From NCBI RefSeq assembly GCF_000255295.1, contig NC_017030.1, positions 9,832,328 through 9,896,327 of the forward strand: a stretch of 64,000 bases of DNA, written 5' to 3'. Each line of letters starts with the position of its first letter. Positions within the stretch are counted from its first letter, which is position 1. Source of the stretch: Corallococcus coralloides DSM 2259. Its GTDB lineage: Bacteria; Myxococcota; Myxococcia; Myxococcales; Myxococcaceae. Shown here piece after piece: positions 16,135 to 24,919 of the stretch. Below the pieces are notes generated by a model. That model was not told the DNA's origin, did not search any database, and was given only the letters and a program-made list of their open reading frames with translations. The translations under genes and the position numbers were made by a program.

Positions 16135-18063
16135 CTACATACGTCCCGCTGGCGGAGCGATTGCACCCGGCGCGTCCAACGCCTGGAGGAAGCGGATCGC
16201 GAGCGGCAGGGCGACGCGGCCGCCCACGCCGCCGCCCTCCACGAACACCGCGAAGCCGATGCCGTCACGCACGCCGACGAACCACGCGTGGGTTTCAGGC
16301 GGCACGGACGTGCCGAACTCCGCCGTGCCCGTCTTGCCCATGAGGCCCGGGATGCTGGCGGCGGACTTCGCCGTGCCGTCCGTCACCACCGCGCGCATCA
16401 GGTCGCGGAGCATGGTCGTGGTGCTCGGGTTCAGCCGCGCCTCCGGGCCAGGCTCCATGTCCGCGAGCAGGCGCGGCGCATGCCAGACGCCGGTGGCCGC
16501 CGCCGACACGACGGTGGCCATGTGCAGCGGAGTGACGAGCACGCGCCCCTGGCCCATGGCGTCCGCCGCGCGCTCGGCGTCGTCTTTCGGCGGAGGGAAG
16601 GTGGCGCCCGGTGACGGCAGTCCCACGTCGTAGGGCACCCCGAAGCCGAAGCGCCGGGCCGCGTCCTCCAGCACGCGCGGGTCCAGCTTCGCCGAGAGCT
16701 GGATGAACGTCGTGTTGCACGACAGCGCGAACGTCCGCCGCAACGTGGTGACGCCCAGCACCTCGGATTCGAAGTTGCGGAAGCGCTTGCGGCCCACCGT
16801 CACCTCCAGGGGACAGTCGACGCGGGAGTCCGGCTTCAGGCCGTTTTCGAGCAGCGCCGTGGCGGTCACGAGCTTGAACGTGGAGGCCGGCGGATAGCGC
16901 CCCATCAGCGCGCGGTGCCACCCCTCTCCGAGCGGCCGGCTGGCCATGGCCAGCACCTCACCCGTCTTCGTGTCCACCGCGACCAGCGCGGCGGGCTGGG
17001 TGACGTCCACGAGCGCCGCCTCCGCCGCATCCTGCACGTCCATGCGCAACGTGGTGCGCACCGCGCGTCCCGGCTCCCCGTCGAAGCGGTACAGCAGCTC
17101 GCTGCCGCCGGCACGGCGCTGGAGCCGCACCTCGCCGGAGGGGCGTCCCGCCAGCGTCCGCTCCTGCGCGCGCTCCAGGCCGGACAGGCCCACCATGTCG
17201 CCCGGCTGGTAGGGCTGGCCCAGGGCCTGGAGTGCCTCCGCCGTGATGTCCCCGACCCGGCCCAGCGTGTGCGCGGCGAAGCCCTCCGCGGGGCTGAGGC
17301 GCGCGGGCCTCTTGCGGAAGAAGATGCCAGGCACCGGCGCGAGCACGGGGCGAAGCTGCTGGTAGCGCTCCGGGCGCACGTCGATGAACGCGAGGAACTG
17401 CTCGGGTTGCGCGCTCGAGACGTTCAGCGCGGCGAGCACCTTCGCGGGGTCCACGCCGAGCTGCGACTGGAGCACGTTGGCCACGGCCGCGCGGTCCTTC
17501 ACCCGGCCCGGCATCACGCCGATGCGAATCACCTCTCCCGGCACGGTGAGCGGAACACCGTCCGCATCGAGCAGATCCGCGCGAGGGCCCCAGCTCCGCG
17601 TGCGTCCGAAGCGGTCTCCAGGCCGCGCGTCGGGATGGAATACCTCCGGCGTCCAGCGCAGGCTCCAGCGCTTGTTTCGGAGCACGAAGCGCAGGCGGGA
17701 CTCGACCTCCCAGTCCCCCAGTCCGCGCAGCACGTGCACGCCGTGGAACCTCACCACCGCCGTGGTGGCGTCCTGGGATTCGAGCACCACCGGGTCGAAG
17801 CGCGAGGCGATGACGCCCAGGTCCTGCCTCCAGCGCGCGTGCTGCGCGTCGAAGTCCTGGGGCGCGTCCACGAGCATCTGGCGTTGCGCGGCCACGTCGT
17901 TGCGCGCCCAGGCGTCCAGGTACCGCAGGGCCAGGTCCTCGGCGCCGCCGGGCACCACGGCGGGCGTGGGTGGCGCGGCGGGCTTCGTGGCTCGCGGCGC
18001 GCACGCGGGAAGCAGCAACAGGAGGCAGAGCCCCACCCAGGAAATGACCGCCCGTCCGTACAC
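16135..18063 (-). CDS. Penicillin-binding transpeptidase with MecA-like N-terminal domain (lipoprotein)
   Basis: A PBP of about 642 aa with a hydrophobic start ending in LLLLPAC, a lipobox. Next comes an NTF2-like domain (AEDLALRYLDAWARNDVAAQRQM ... WEVESRLRFVLRNKRWSLRW) of the MecA N-terminal type, then a PBP dimerisation region, then the transpeptidase domain with all three motifs: STFK, SCN (LSCNTTF) and KTGTAEFG. This is the architecture of PBP2a/PBP3-type proteins, which cross-link peptidoglycan and in some species tolerate beta-lactams. The start is uncertain: GTG at 18063 has GAGGG close upstream; ATG at 18123 and 18153 would add an Arg-rich extension. It is followed by a beta-lactamase-like gene. 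Confidence 0.87.
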   Translation of the reverse strand: MYGRAVISWVGLCLLLLLPACAPRATKPAAPPTPAVVPGGAEDLALRYLDAWARNDVAAQRQMLVDAPQDFDAQHARWRQDLGVIASRFDPVVLESQDATTAVVRFHGVHVLRGLGDWEVESRLRFVLRNKRWSLRWTPEVFHPDARPGDRFGRTRSWGPRADLLDADGVPLTVPGEVIRIGVMPGRVKDRAAVANVLQSQLGVDPAKVLAALNVSSAQPEQFLAFIDVRPERYQQLRPVLAPVPGIFFRKRPARLSPAEGFAAHTLGRVGDITAEALQALGQPYQPGDMVGLSGLERAQERTLAGRPSGEVRLQRRAGGSELLYRFDGEPGRAVRTTLRMDVQDAAEAALVDVTQPAALVAVDTKTGEVLAMASRPLGEGWHRALMGRYPPASTFKLVTATALLENGLKPDSRVDCPLEVTVGRKRFRNFESEVLGVTTLRRTFALSCNTTFIQLSAKLDPRVLEDAARRFGFGVPYDVGLPSPGATFPPPKDDAERAADAMGQGRVLVTPLHMATVVSAAATGVWHAPRLLADMEPGPEARLNPSTTTMLRDLMRAVVTDGTAKSAASIPGLMGKTGTAEFGTSVPPETHAWFVGVRDGIGFAVFVEGGGVGGRVALPLAIRFLQALDAPGAIAPPAGRM

Positions 18064-18165
18064 GCGCCCTCGTCTACCGCGCCCTCTTCGCCGAGGCGAA
18101 CATCCGGCGGTTCTGGACTCCATCTGGACCGGCTGTCGGTCCACCGCGCGCACGCCCAGCGTGGC

Positions 18166-20802
18166 TCAGCGGACCGTCTGCTCCTGGGTCTTGCTCGCGC
18201 CGTCACCCGTCGCCGTGATGGTCAGCGGGCCAGCGGTCGCGGCGCGGACGTAGAAGATGCCCTCGCGCTGCTCGTTCTTGAGGCTCACCACCGACACGGG
18301 CTCATCCGCGCAATCCGACCGCAGGTGGAAGGTCGCGCCCGGATCCGACGCGGCCAGCGCCACCTCCGGCACGGACAGCGGGGCCAGGTTGCCCGCCAGG
18401 TCCCAGCCCTGCACCACGAGCTCCTCCGAGCATGCCCCCACGTCCAGCGTCCGCTCCGGAGTGGCGAAGCCCACCTGACGATCATCTCCCCGCGTCTCCA
18501 CGTCCAGGGCGATGGCATTCTCGTGCAGCTCGCCGTTGTACCCGTCACCGGTGATCCGATTGCGGCTGATGAGGTTGGCGGTCCCGTTGTCGTAGATGGC
18601 GGCCTGGTAGGACTCGTTGGTCAGCTCCGCCTTCGTCAGCGTGTTGCCGAGCACCTGGATGTTCTGGGACGCGGCGGGAGGCGTGAAGTCATCATCCACG
18701 GCCTGGGACAGGTCGACACCGACGTCGTTCTCCACCAGTTCGTTGTCCTCGATGCTCAGGTCGTGGCACAGCTCCCGCCCCGTGCCGTAGTACGCGCCGC
18801 CCACCACCAGGAGGCCGGAGCCAGAGGCCTCATGCGCCGGGTCCCCGTCCCACAGGTACGCATTGCCCTGCACGCGGTTCCCCGTCACCTGCCCGGAGAC
18901 CCCGTATGCGAGCTGGATGCCGATGCGCGCGATGCGTTCGGTGGGCCCCAGGCCATCGATGACGTTGTCCTCCATCGTCACATTGACCCGCCCCTGCACC
19001 ACCACGCCCACCTTCTGGTAGCCCGTCACTTCGCTGTTCCGGATGACCAGGGTCACCGGCGTGGCATCCGCCGCGCGGTTGCGCACGTCGATGCCGAAGC
19101 CCTCCTGGCATCCACTGGCGATGCCCTGGTTCAGGTCCTTCACCACCGTTTCCTCGATGGTGCTGCGCGCGCCCTCCAGCAGGATGCCGCGCAGGCTGTC
19201 CACGCCCAGGTCACACACGTCCGACAGGTTCCGCGCCGTCACCGTCACGTCGCGCACGTTCGCCACCGTTCCGCGGTTGCGCAGCACCGCGCCCGTGTAG
19301 TGGTGTCCCGCCCCCTCCTCGGAGGCGGTCAGCGTGTGCCCGGCCCCGTCGAACGTGAAGCCGTCCGGGATGAACACCGCGCTCTGCACCACGCAGTCCT
19401 CGCGCAGCGTCACCTGTCCGGGCGACAGGGTGATGGCGCAAGCGGTCTCGCCCGGGCCACAGCGCCGGCCCATCCACTCCACGGGGAAGGAATGCCGCGA
19501 GCTCGCGCCCGAGGCGTTCGTCACCACCAACTCCACGGTGGGCGTCACGTCCGTCGGCACGCAGGAGAGCTCCGTCCAGTCCACCGTGCTCGTCGCGGCA
19601 TCCCCCACCGGCGTGCCGAGCGCGCCCACGTTTGACGCCCAGGCGAACGTCATCGCCTCGGCGCGCGGATCCATCGCTTCCACCGTGAACGTCACGCGTT
19701 CGCCCGCGAGCGCGCTCGTGGCGGACTGCGACGTGGTCTTCACGATCGGCGGCGCCTCCGCCCGCACGCACAGGTTCACGACCTGCTCCGTGCTTCCACC
19801 GAAGCTGTCCTTCACGGCGCCCTTCAGCTGACAGCCGCAGTCCAGGGGCGCCGCCGTCGGAGTGAAGGCGGGATTGGCCAGGGTGATGCCCTCGAAGGTG
19901 CCCTCGCACGTCGCACTCCAGGCGTACGTCAGCGCGTCTCCGTCCTCGTCCGTCACCACCGCTGTCGCCGGAACCTGGAAGGCACTGCCCAGCATCACCT
20001 GCTGGGGCTCTCCGGCCACGGCGGCCACGGGCGCGCGGTTGAACCACGTCTTCCGCAGCGACGCGGGCCCGCGCACGGTGCCCACGCCGATGTGGAACTG
20101 GAGCGTGGACTCCGCGCCCTGTGCGTCCGTGACACGCAGGCGGATCAACGCGTCATCCTTGAGGGTCAGGTCGTAGTCGGTACCAGCATCGGGGACCGGC
20201 GGGCGCGCGGCTGTCCATTCGCAGGTCGCGCTCTCGCATGCGAGCACCCCGCCGGAGGCGGTCCATTCGTAGGTCAGCGCCCCCTCCTCCGGGTCACTCA
20301 CCTCTGCGCTCAACGTCACGGTGTCGCCAGGGGCCACGATGGCGCTCTGCGCCCGCACCGAGTGGATGCGCGGTGCATGGTTGGCCAGCCCTTGCGCGCC
20401 AGACTCCGGCAGGGGAACCAGGACCACGAGCGCTTCGCCATACAGCGGCAGCTTCACTCCGGCATCCGGGCTCACGGAGGCCACCACCGCCTCCGCGGCA
20501 TCCTCGGCGGCCACGGTCAGCTGGACCTCCTCCTCGGGAGACGCTGGCTTCACGACGGCCGACCACGCGATGCCGCCATCCGGATCCGCCGCCGACGTCA
20601 GCGCCTTCGTCTCCGTGGCGCCCGACGCGTGCGTCACCGAGGCCGTCACCGAGGCGGCCTCCGCGGACCGGGGCAGCGCGACCACGAGCCGCGCACCACC
20701 GGCCAGCGGCGCCGTGAAGGCGGGCTCCTCCTCCACGCAGCCGAACGTGCTCAGCAGCAACAACCCCACGAGGTGCAACACACGGGCGGGCTTCAGGGTC
20801 AC
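18166..20802 (-). CDS. Lipoprotein with Ig/PKD-like domains and a parallel beta-helix
   Basis: An 878-aa predicted surface lipoprotein. The GTG at 20802 (GAGG six bases upstream) gives a short signal peptide ending in LLLLSTFGC. Residues about 110-470 contain several PKD/cadherin-like modules, for example VTLSAEVSDPEEGALTYEWTASGG and VTDEDGDALTYAWSATC. Residues about 480-780 form a right-handed beta-helix of pectate-lyase or NosD type, with repeated short strands such as VTLVIRNSEVTGYQKVGVVVQG and VTMEDNVIDGLG. A final Ig-like domain closes the protein. Calcium-dependent binding and polysaccharide contact are common for these folds, but no catalytic residues can be assigned. A much longer frame to 21090 would run into the neighbouring gene and is rejected. 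Confidence 0.75.
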   Translation of the reverse strand: MTLKPARVLHLVGLLLLSTFGCVEEEPAFTAPLAGGARLVVALPRSAEAASVTASVTHASGATETKALTSAADPDGGIAWSAVVKPASPEEEVQLTVAAEDAAEAVVASVSPDAGVKLPLYGEALVVLVPLPESGAQGLANHAPRIHSVRAQSAIVAPGDTVTLSAEVSDPEEGALTYEWTASGGVLACESATCEWTAARPPVPDAGTDYDLTLKDDALIRLRVTDAQGAESTLQFHIGVGTVRGPASLRKTWFNRAPVAAVAGEPQQVMLGSAFQVPATAVVTDEDGDALTYAWSATCEGTFEGITLANPAFTPTAAPLDCGCQLKGAVKDSFGGSTEQVVNLCVRAEAPPIVKTTSQSATSALAGERVTFTVEAMDPRAEAMTFAWASNVGALGTPVGDAATSTVDWTELSCVPTDVTPTVELVVTNASGASSRHSFPVEWMGRRCGPGETACAITLSPGQVTLREDCVVQSAVFIPDGFTFDGAGHTLTASEEGAGHHYTGAVLRNRGTVANVRDVTVTARNLSDVCDLGVDSLRGILLEGARSTIEETVVKDLNQGIASGCQEGFGIDVRNRAADATPVTLVIRNSEVTGYQKVGVVVQGRVNVTMEDNVIDGLGPTERIARIGIQLAYGVSGQVTGNRVQGNAYLWDGDPAHEASGSGLLVVGGAYYGTGRELCHDLSIEDNELVENDVGVDLSQAVDDDFTPPAASQNIQVLGNTLTKAELTNESYQAAIYDNGTANLISRNRITGDGYNGELHENAIALDVETRGDDRQVGFATPERTLDVGACSEELVVQGWDLAGNLAPLSVPEVALAASDPGATFHLRSDCADEPVSVVSLKNEQREGIFYVRAATAGPLTITATGDGASKTQEQTVR

Positions 20803-20939
20803 GGCATCCTCGGGGAAGGCGGACGGGAGTGGAACGATACCGGGCCATTCCCACCCGTCCAATCCATGGGGGGCACGGGCCATGTGTGCCCGGCACGCCG
20901 TCCAATGCCTGCCACTCCTCCGCGACCCGAGGGCCGGTG

Positions 20940-21281
20940 CTACGGCAATCCTTGCTCGGCGCTGTACTGCTCGACCCATTGCCCTATCCGGGCAATCACT
21001 CGTGCGTGGTCGTTGTCCAACTCCGGCAGGAGGGCCGCGCCGTACCAATGCGGGTGATGGCGCAGGTCCGGCCGCTTCGCGAAGACCCACTCACGGAAGG
21101 CTGGATGCTCCGGCGGATGCCCCAGGTCCTCGCGCGCGCAGTCGTACGCGAAGATGCACATGAACAGATACGACACGTTGATCGACAGGAAGTCGGGAGT
21201 CCCCACCAGGTACATGCCCGGCCGCTCACACCAGAGACGCATCCAGGCCAGCAGGTGCGTGGGACGAACAAAGGGAGCCAT
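20940..21281 (-). CDS. Small protein of unknown function
   Basis: A 113-aa protein rich in aromatic and His residues (WMRLWCERPGMYLVG, FREWVFAKRPDLRHHPHWYG), with no signal peptide or membrane helix. The first half starts HLLAWMRLWCERPGMYL and the second is charged and helical (DNDHARVIARIGQWVEQY). Myxobacterial genomes often contain families of such small proteins, some of them immunity-like; I cannot place this one. It is divergent from the cytochrome b gene, with 103 bases between them. Confidence 0.6.
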   Translation of the reverse strand: MAPFVRPTHLLAWMRLWCERPGMYLVGTPDFLSINVSYLFMCIFAYDCAREDLGHPPEHPAFREWVFAKRPDLRHHPHWYGAALLPELDNDHARVIARIGQWVEQYSAEQGLP

Positions 21282-21384
21282 CCGGGAAGCCTAACCCCCT
21301 CGACGGCGAAGTCCTCTCCCGAGCGTTCACGCCGCCCTCCCGCCGCATGGTCCCGCGCGGCATCGCGGTGTTGGGTTCCACCGC

Positions 21385-22044
21385 GTGCACCCGCCCGAGT
21401 CCCGCCGTCCCCAGCCCTGGCCCATCCGGCTCGCACACTGGGCCAACGTGCCGCTGCTCGCCATCCTCGCGGCCAGCGGGTTGCAGATCCTCGTCGCGTA
21501 TCCGCGCATGGGGGCTCGCGGGCGGCCCTTCGCTCTCTACCCCTTCCAGGACGCCGTGCCGCCGTCGTGGCTGCGCCTGGGGGACTGGCTCGCGGGGGCG
21601 CGCAGCTGGCACTTCGCGTTCGGCTGGTTCCTGGCGCTCAACGGCTTCGTCTACGTGCTCTACCTCGCCATCAGCGGCGAGTGGCGCCGCCGCCTGTTCC
21701 TCCCGCGCCGAGACACGCGCGATGCCGTGGCCACGCTCGCGTACTACCTGCGGCTGCGCCCCGCGCCCGTACAGACAGGCCTCTACAACGGGCTCCAGCG
21801 GCTGGCGTACACCGTCACGCTGCTCATGGGCGCGCTGTCCGTCCTGTCCGGCCTTGCCCTCTACAAGCCCGTGCAGCTCCAGTGGCTCACGGCCCTCTTC
21901 GGTGGCTACGACCCCGCGCGCTTCGTGCACCTGCTGCTGCTCGCGCTGTTCGCGTTCTTCACCGTGGGCCACGTCGTCCTGGTCGCCCTGCACCCGCGCA
22001 CCTTCGGGGAGATGATCACCGGCGGGAGGAAGCCCGATGCCTGA
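21385..22044 (+). CDS. Cytochrome b561-type membrane subunit
   Basis: A 219-aa integral membrane protein with four hydrophobic helices and His residues in positions typical of b-haem ligands: RLAHWANV in helix 1, SWHFAFGW in helix 2, RFVHLLLLALF and VGHVVLVALH near the end. It resembles the b-type membrane subunit of formate dehydrogenase/thiosulfate reductase and the YedZ-like partners of molybdoenzymes. It overlaps the next gene, a molybdopterin oxidoreductase, by 8 bases, so the two are a translationally coupled redox pair that would pass electrons between the quinone pool and the periplasmic enzyme. Confidence 0.85.
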   Translation: MHPPESRRPQPWPIRLAHWANVPLLAILAASGLQILVAYPRMGARGRPFALYPFQDAVPPSWLRLGDWLAGARSWHFAFGWFLALNGFVYVLYLAISGEWRRRLFLPRRDTRDAVATLAYYLRLRPAPVQTGLYNGLQRLAYTVTLLMGALSVLSGLALYKPVQLQWLTALFGGYDPARFVHLLLLALFAFFTVGHVVLVALHPRTFGEMITGGRKPDA

Positions 22045-22732
22045 GCGCGTCCTCACCCGCCGCCGCGTCCTCCTGGGCGCCGCCGCGCTCGCCACCAGCG
22101 CCTGCGACTCCCAACGTCCCCGCGCGGGCTTCCTCGGCGTGATGGACCGCTTCAACGAGCGCGCCCAGTCCGCCTTCTTTCATCCCACCCGGCTCGCCCG
22201 CGAGGAGCCCGTCGAGCAGCTCACCCCGCCCGGCGACTTCCCGCAGTACTTCATCTCCGAGACCGTGCCCCTGGCCCCCGCTGGCTGGAGGCTGGAGGTG
22301 GGCGGACTCGTGGCCCGGCCGCGCGCCTTCACGCTGGAGGAATTGCAGCGGCTGCCCCGGACCGACTACCGGATCCGCCACCACTGCGTGGAGGGCTGGA
22401 GCGCGGTGGCGTCCTGGCACGGCGTGAGCGTCCGTGACCTGGCTCGGGCCGTGGGCGCGGATCCGCGCGCGGGGTTCGTGGAGTTCCGCTCGTTCGACCA
22501 GGGCTACTACTCGTCCTGGGATGCGCCGAGCGCGCTGCACCCGCAGACCGTGCTCGCGTACGGCATGAACGGAGCGCCGCTCATCCCCGGCCACGGCGCG
22601 CCGCTGCGCCTCTATTCGGGCGTGAAGCTGGGCTACAAGATGGTGAAGTACCTCACCACCGTGCGCTTCCTCCCGGAGGCCACGGGGGGCACCTGGGAGG
22701 ACCGGGGCTACGAGTGGTTCGCCGGCGTGTAG
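22037..22732 (+). CDS. Molybdopterin-dependent oxidoreductase, sulfite-oxidase/MsrP fold
   Basis: A 231-aa exported molybdoenzyme. The N-terminus has twin Arg and a lipobox (TRRRVLLGAAALATSAC), suggesting Tat export as a lipoprotein. The core shows the sulfite-oxidase-family signature: LEVGGLVARPRAFTLEEL, HHCVEGWSAVASW with the likely Mo-coordinating Cys, GYYSSWD, and NGAPLIPGHGAPLRL, followed by the KMVKYLTTVRF segment. Unlike MsrP it is short. With the upstream cytochrome b it forms a two-gene module like YedYZ, where the membrane haem protein feeds electrons to the molybdoenzyme. The substrate could be methionine sulfoxide or another oxide; this is not decided by sequence. Confidence 0.88.
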   Translation: MPERVLTRRRVLLGAAALATSACDSQRPRAGFLGVMDRFNERAQSAFFHPTRLAREEPVEQLTPPGDFPQYFISETVPLAPAGWRLEVGGLVARPRAFTLEELQRLPRTDYRIRHHCVEGWSAVASWHGVSVRDLARAVGADPRAGFVEFRSFDQGYYSSWDAPSALHPQTVLAYGMNGAPLIPGHGAPLRLYSGVKLGYKMVKYLTTVRFLPEATGGTWEDRGYEWFAGV

Positions 22733-22743
22733 CCCGTAAGCCT

Positions 22744-23178
22744 TCAGCGCTTGGAGGTGACGACGCCCGGCAGGAACGGCGTGAAGCCGCGCTTGCGCAG
22801 GCTCTCGCGCTCGGCGAGCAGGGCCGCCAGGGCGGCCTCGCGCGTGGGGAAGTGGTTCACCGCGGCGCCGTTGATGACGCCGCTGGTGCCAATGTACATG
22901 AGCGTCATCTGATCGCCGCCGTAGCGGTACGAGCGGTGCGTGTTGCGCTCCAGCACCTCGCGGCGCACCTTGCCGAAGGTGCGCCCCGCCGTGTGGCGGA
23001 CGATGAGCCCATTCAGGTTGATGAGCAGATCCACCCGTCCGTTGAACTTGGCGAACTGCGCCTCCACCTCGTCCCGCCAGCGGAACACGTCCTCGTCCGA
23101 CACCAGGATGCAGTCGGTGAAGTTCGCGGTGACGACGTCGTGCTCGGCGTCGCGCTCGAACGACATACCCCAGGCCAT
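22744..23178 (-). CDS. STAS-like small protein of unknown function
   Basis: A 144-aa protein preceded by a strong ribosome site (AGGAGG, seven bases before ATG 23178). The alternation of strands and helices (HDVVTANFTDCILVSDEDVFRWRDEV ... GRVDLLINLNGLIVR ... MTLMYIGTSGVING) is like STAS/SpoIIAA-type domains, but this is a fold impression rather than a family match. It follows the alpha/beta hydrolase with 13 bases between them and is probably co-transcribed. Its role is unknown. Confidence 0.65.
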   Translation of the reverse strand: MAWGMSFERDAEHDVVTANFTDCILVSDEDVFRWRDEVEAQFAKFNGRVDLLINLNGLIVRHTAGRTFGKVRREVLERNTHRSYRYGGDQMTLMYIGTSGVINGAAVNHFPTREAALAALLAERESLRKRGFTPFLPGVVTSKR

Positions 23179-23191
23179 GGCACGTCCTCCT

Positions 23192-23980
23192 TCAGGCCTG
23201 CGCGGCGTTGCCCGCGAGGAACGCCGACACCAGCGCGGCCGTCTCCGCCGGACGCTCCACCTGGGGGTAGTGCCCCGGCCCCGGCAGGTACGTCATGCGC
23301 GCGTTCTGGATGAGTCCCACCACCGCCTGCCGGAGGAACGTGGGCGGCAGGAACGGATCATCCGTGGCCACCACCAGCGTGGGCGAGGTGATGGCGGACA
23401 GCCGGTCCGCGAAGCCGCCCGCCGTCCAGGAATCGAAGCACTGCTCGATGGCGTCCTTCGACACCGCGCCCGAGTCCTTCAGCAGGACCTCCAGCGACTC
23501 CGGCGACAGCTGCTTGCAGGCCAGGCCCAGGATGGTCTTCTGCTTCTCCCGGTCCCCCGCGGAGGTGCGGAACAGCCCGGCCGCGTCCGGAGGCAGCGGC
23601 AGCCCCGCCGCGGGCACCGTGTTGAGCAGCACCAGGCCGCTGACGCGCGAAGGCGACTCCGCCGCCACCCACTTGGCGATCTGCCCGCCCATGCTGTGGC
23701 CCACCAGCGCGAAGCGCTCCGCCTTCGCATGGTCCGCCACCGCGAGCACGTCCTTGGCGTACTGCGCCAGCGTGTACCCCGACGCCGGCCGGCCGGACGC
23801 TCCGGTGCCCCGGTGGTCCGGGACGATGAGCCGCAGGCCGGTCATGTCCAGCTTCTCCAGCATGGAGTCCCACACCGCGCCGGACACCATCCACCCGTGC
23901 ACCAGCACCACGTCGCGAGGACCGTCCCCGAACACCCGGTAGTTCAGGGGAGTTCCATCCGTCGCGTTCGTCGTGGGCAT
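23192..23980 (-). CDS. Alpha/beta hydrolase
   Basis: A 262-aa hydrolase of the alpha/beta fold. The oxyanion region is VLVHGWMVSG, the nucleophile elbow is GHSMGG, a candidate acid lies in VVATDDPFLPP, and the catalytic His is in GPGHYPQVERP. A GAGGA ribosome site precedes the ATG at 23980; the longer frame to 24043 lacks one. The cap region is rich in Pro and Ala, typical of esterases, haloperoxidase-like and C-C hydrolases. It is the first gene of a two-gene unit with the STAS-like protein. The substrate is unknown. Confidence 0.88.
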   Translation of the reverse strand: MPTTNATDGTPLNYRVFGDGPRDVVLVHGWMVSGAVWDSMLEKLDMTGLRLIVPDHRGTGASGRPASGYTLAQYAKDVLAVADHAKAERFALVGHSMGGQIAKWVAAESPSRVSGLVLLNTVPAAGLPLPPDAAGLFRTSAGDREKQKTILGLACKQLSPESLEVLLKDSGAVSKDAIEQCFDSWTAGGFADRLSAITSPTLVVATDDPFLPPTFLRQAVVGLIQNARMTYLPGPGHYPQVERPAETAALVSAFLAGNAAQA

Positions 23981-24183
23981 GGGGGCTGTCCTCTTCGGGG
24001 GGAAAGACTGAGAAGTCACGTCTTGCAGGGGGAGGCGTAGCAAGCCACGACTGGGGCATGGCCGTCCACCTGCTCGGGGGTTGCCTGAAGGTCCAAGGAG
24101 CGAGCTGTCCTGACGGGTAGGTGTGTGGGGGAGGGAATGAAGGGTGGGAGCGGGTGCGCGCTTGCGGCAGACTCGGATGCGTC

Positions 24184-24915
24184 ATGACGGATGGACGCAG
24201 CGGGACGGCGGCAGCGAAGCGCACGGTGTACTGCGAGGACGCGCTCGCGTGGTTGGACGCGCGGCCGGTGTTGGAGGGGTGCTCGATGGTGGCGTCGTTG
24301 CCGGACGTCTCCGAGTTCCCGCAGCTCACGGTGCCCCAGTGGAAGGACTGGTTCGTGGGGGCGGCGGCGAAGGTGTTGTCGCGGGTGCCGGAGGACGGGG
24401 TGGCGGTGTTCTACCAGTCCGACGTGAAGAAGGACGGGGCGTGGGTGGACAAGGGCTACCTGGTGTCGAAGGCGGCGGAGGCCGCGGGGTGCGACACGCT
24501 CTGGCACAAGGTGGTGTGCCGCAGGACGCCGGGGACGGTGACGTTCGGGAGGCCGGCGTACTCGCACCTGCTGTGTTTCAGCCGGGGGTTGAAGGCGGAC
24601 GCGGCGAAGTCCACGGCGGACGTGTTGCCGGACCCTGGTGAAGTGACGTGGACGCGAGGCATGGGGCTCAACGCATGCCTGGTGGCCTGCCGTTTCATCC
24701 TGGAGCAGACGCGCACGCGCACGGTGGTGGATCCCTTCTGTGGCCACGGCACCGCGCTCGCGGTGGCCAACGCCCTGGGCCTGGACGCGGTGGGCGTGGA
24801 GCTGAGCCGCAAGCGCGCACGCCGCGCGAGGAACCTCCAGGCGGCGTGGACGGGCGGGAAGCTGGTGCTCTCCAGCGCGGACAGTGGCGGCGAAGAAGAC
24901 GCGTCGCCGGAGTGA
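24184..24915 (+). CDS. Methyltransferase with DNA-methylase-type motif order, degenerate catalytic motif
   Basis: A 243-aa protein whose C-terminal half has the SAM-binding signature of amino-methyltransferases: VVDPFCGHGTALAVANALGLDAVGVELS (about residues 180-207), as in DNA N4/N6 methylases (DPFxGSGTT). In the beta-class order, the catalytic (D/S/N)PP(Y/W) motif should lie in the N-terminal half; here the matching strand reads MVASLPDVSEFP, so the motif is altered. The segment FYQSDVKKDGAWVDKGYL is also unusual. It might methylate RNA or a protein, or have lost activity. Start ATG 24184; the frame is open further upstream without a better start. The neighbouring genes, divergent and convergent, give no functional clue. 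Confidence 0.7.
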   Translation: MTDGRSGTAAAKRTVYCEDALAWLDARPVLEGCSMVASLPDVSEFPQLTVPQWKDWFVGAAAKVLSRVPEDGVAVFYQSDVKKDGAWVDKGYLVSKAAEAAGCDTLWHKVVCRRTPGTVTFGRPAYSHLLCFSRGLKADAAKSTADVLPDPGEVTWTRGMGLNACLVACRFILEQTRTRTVVDPFCGHGTALAVANALGLDAVGVELSRKRARRARNLQAAWTGGKLVLSSADSGGEEDASPE

Positions 24916-24919
24916 CGGG

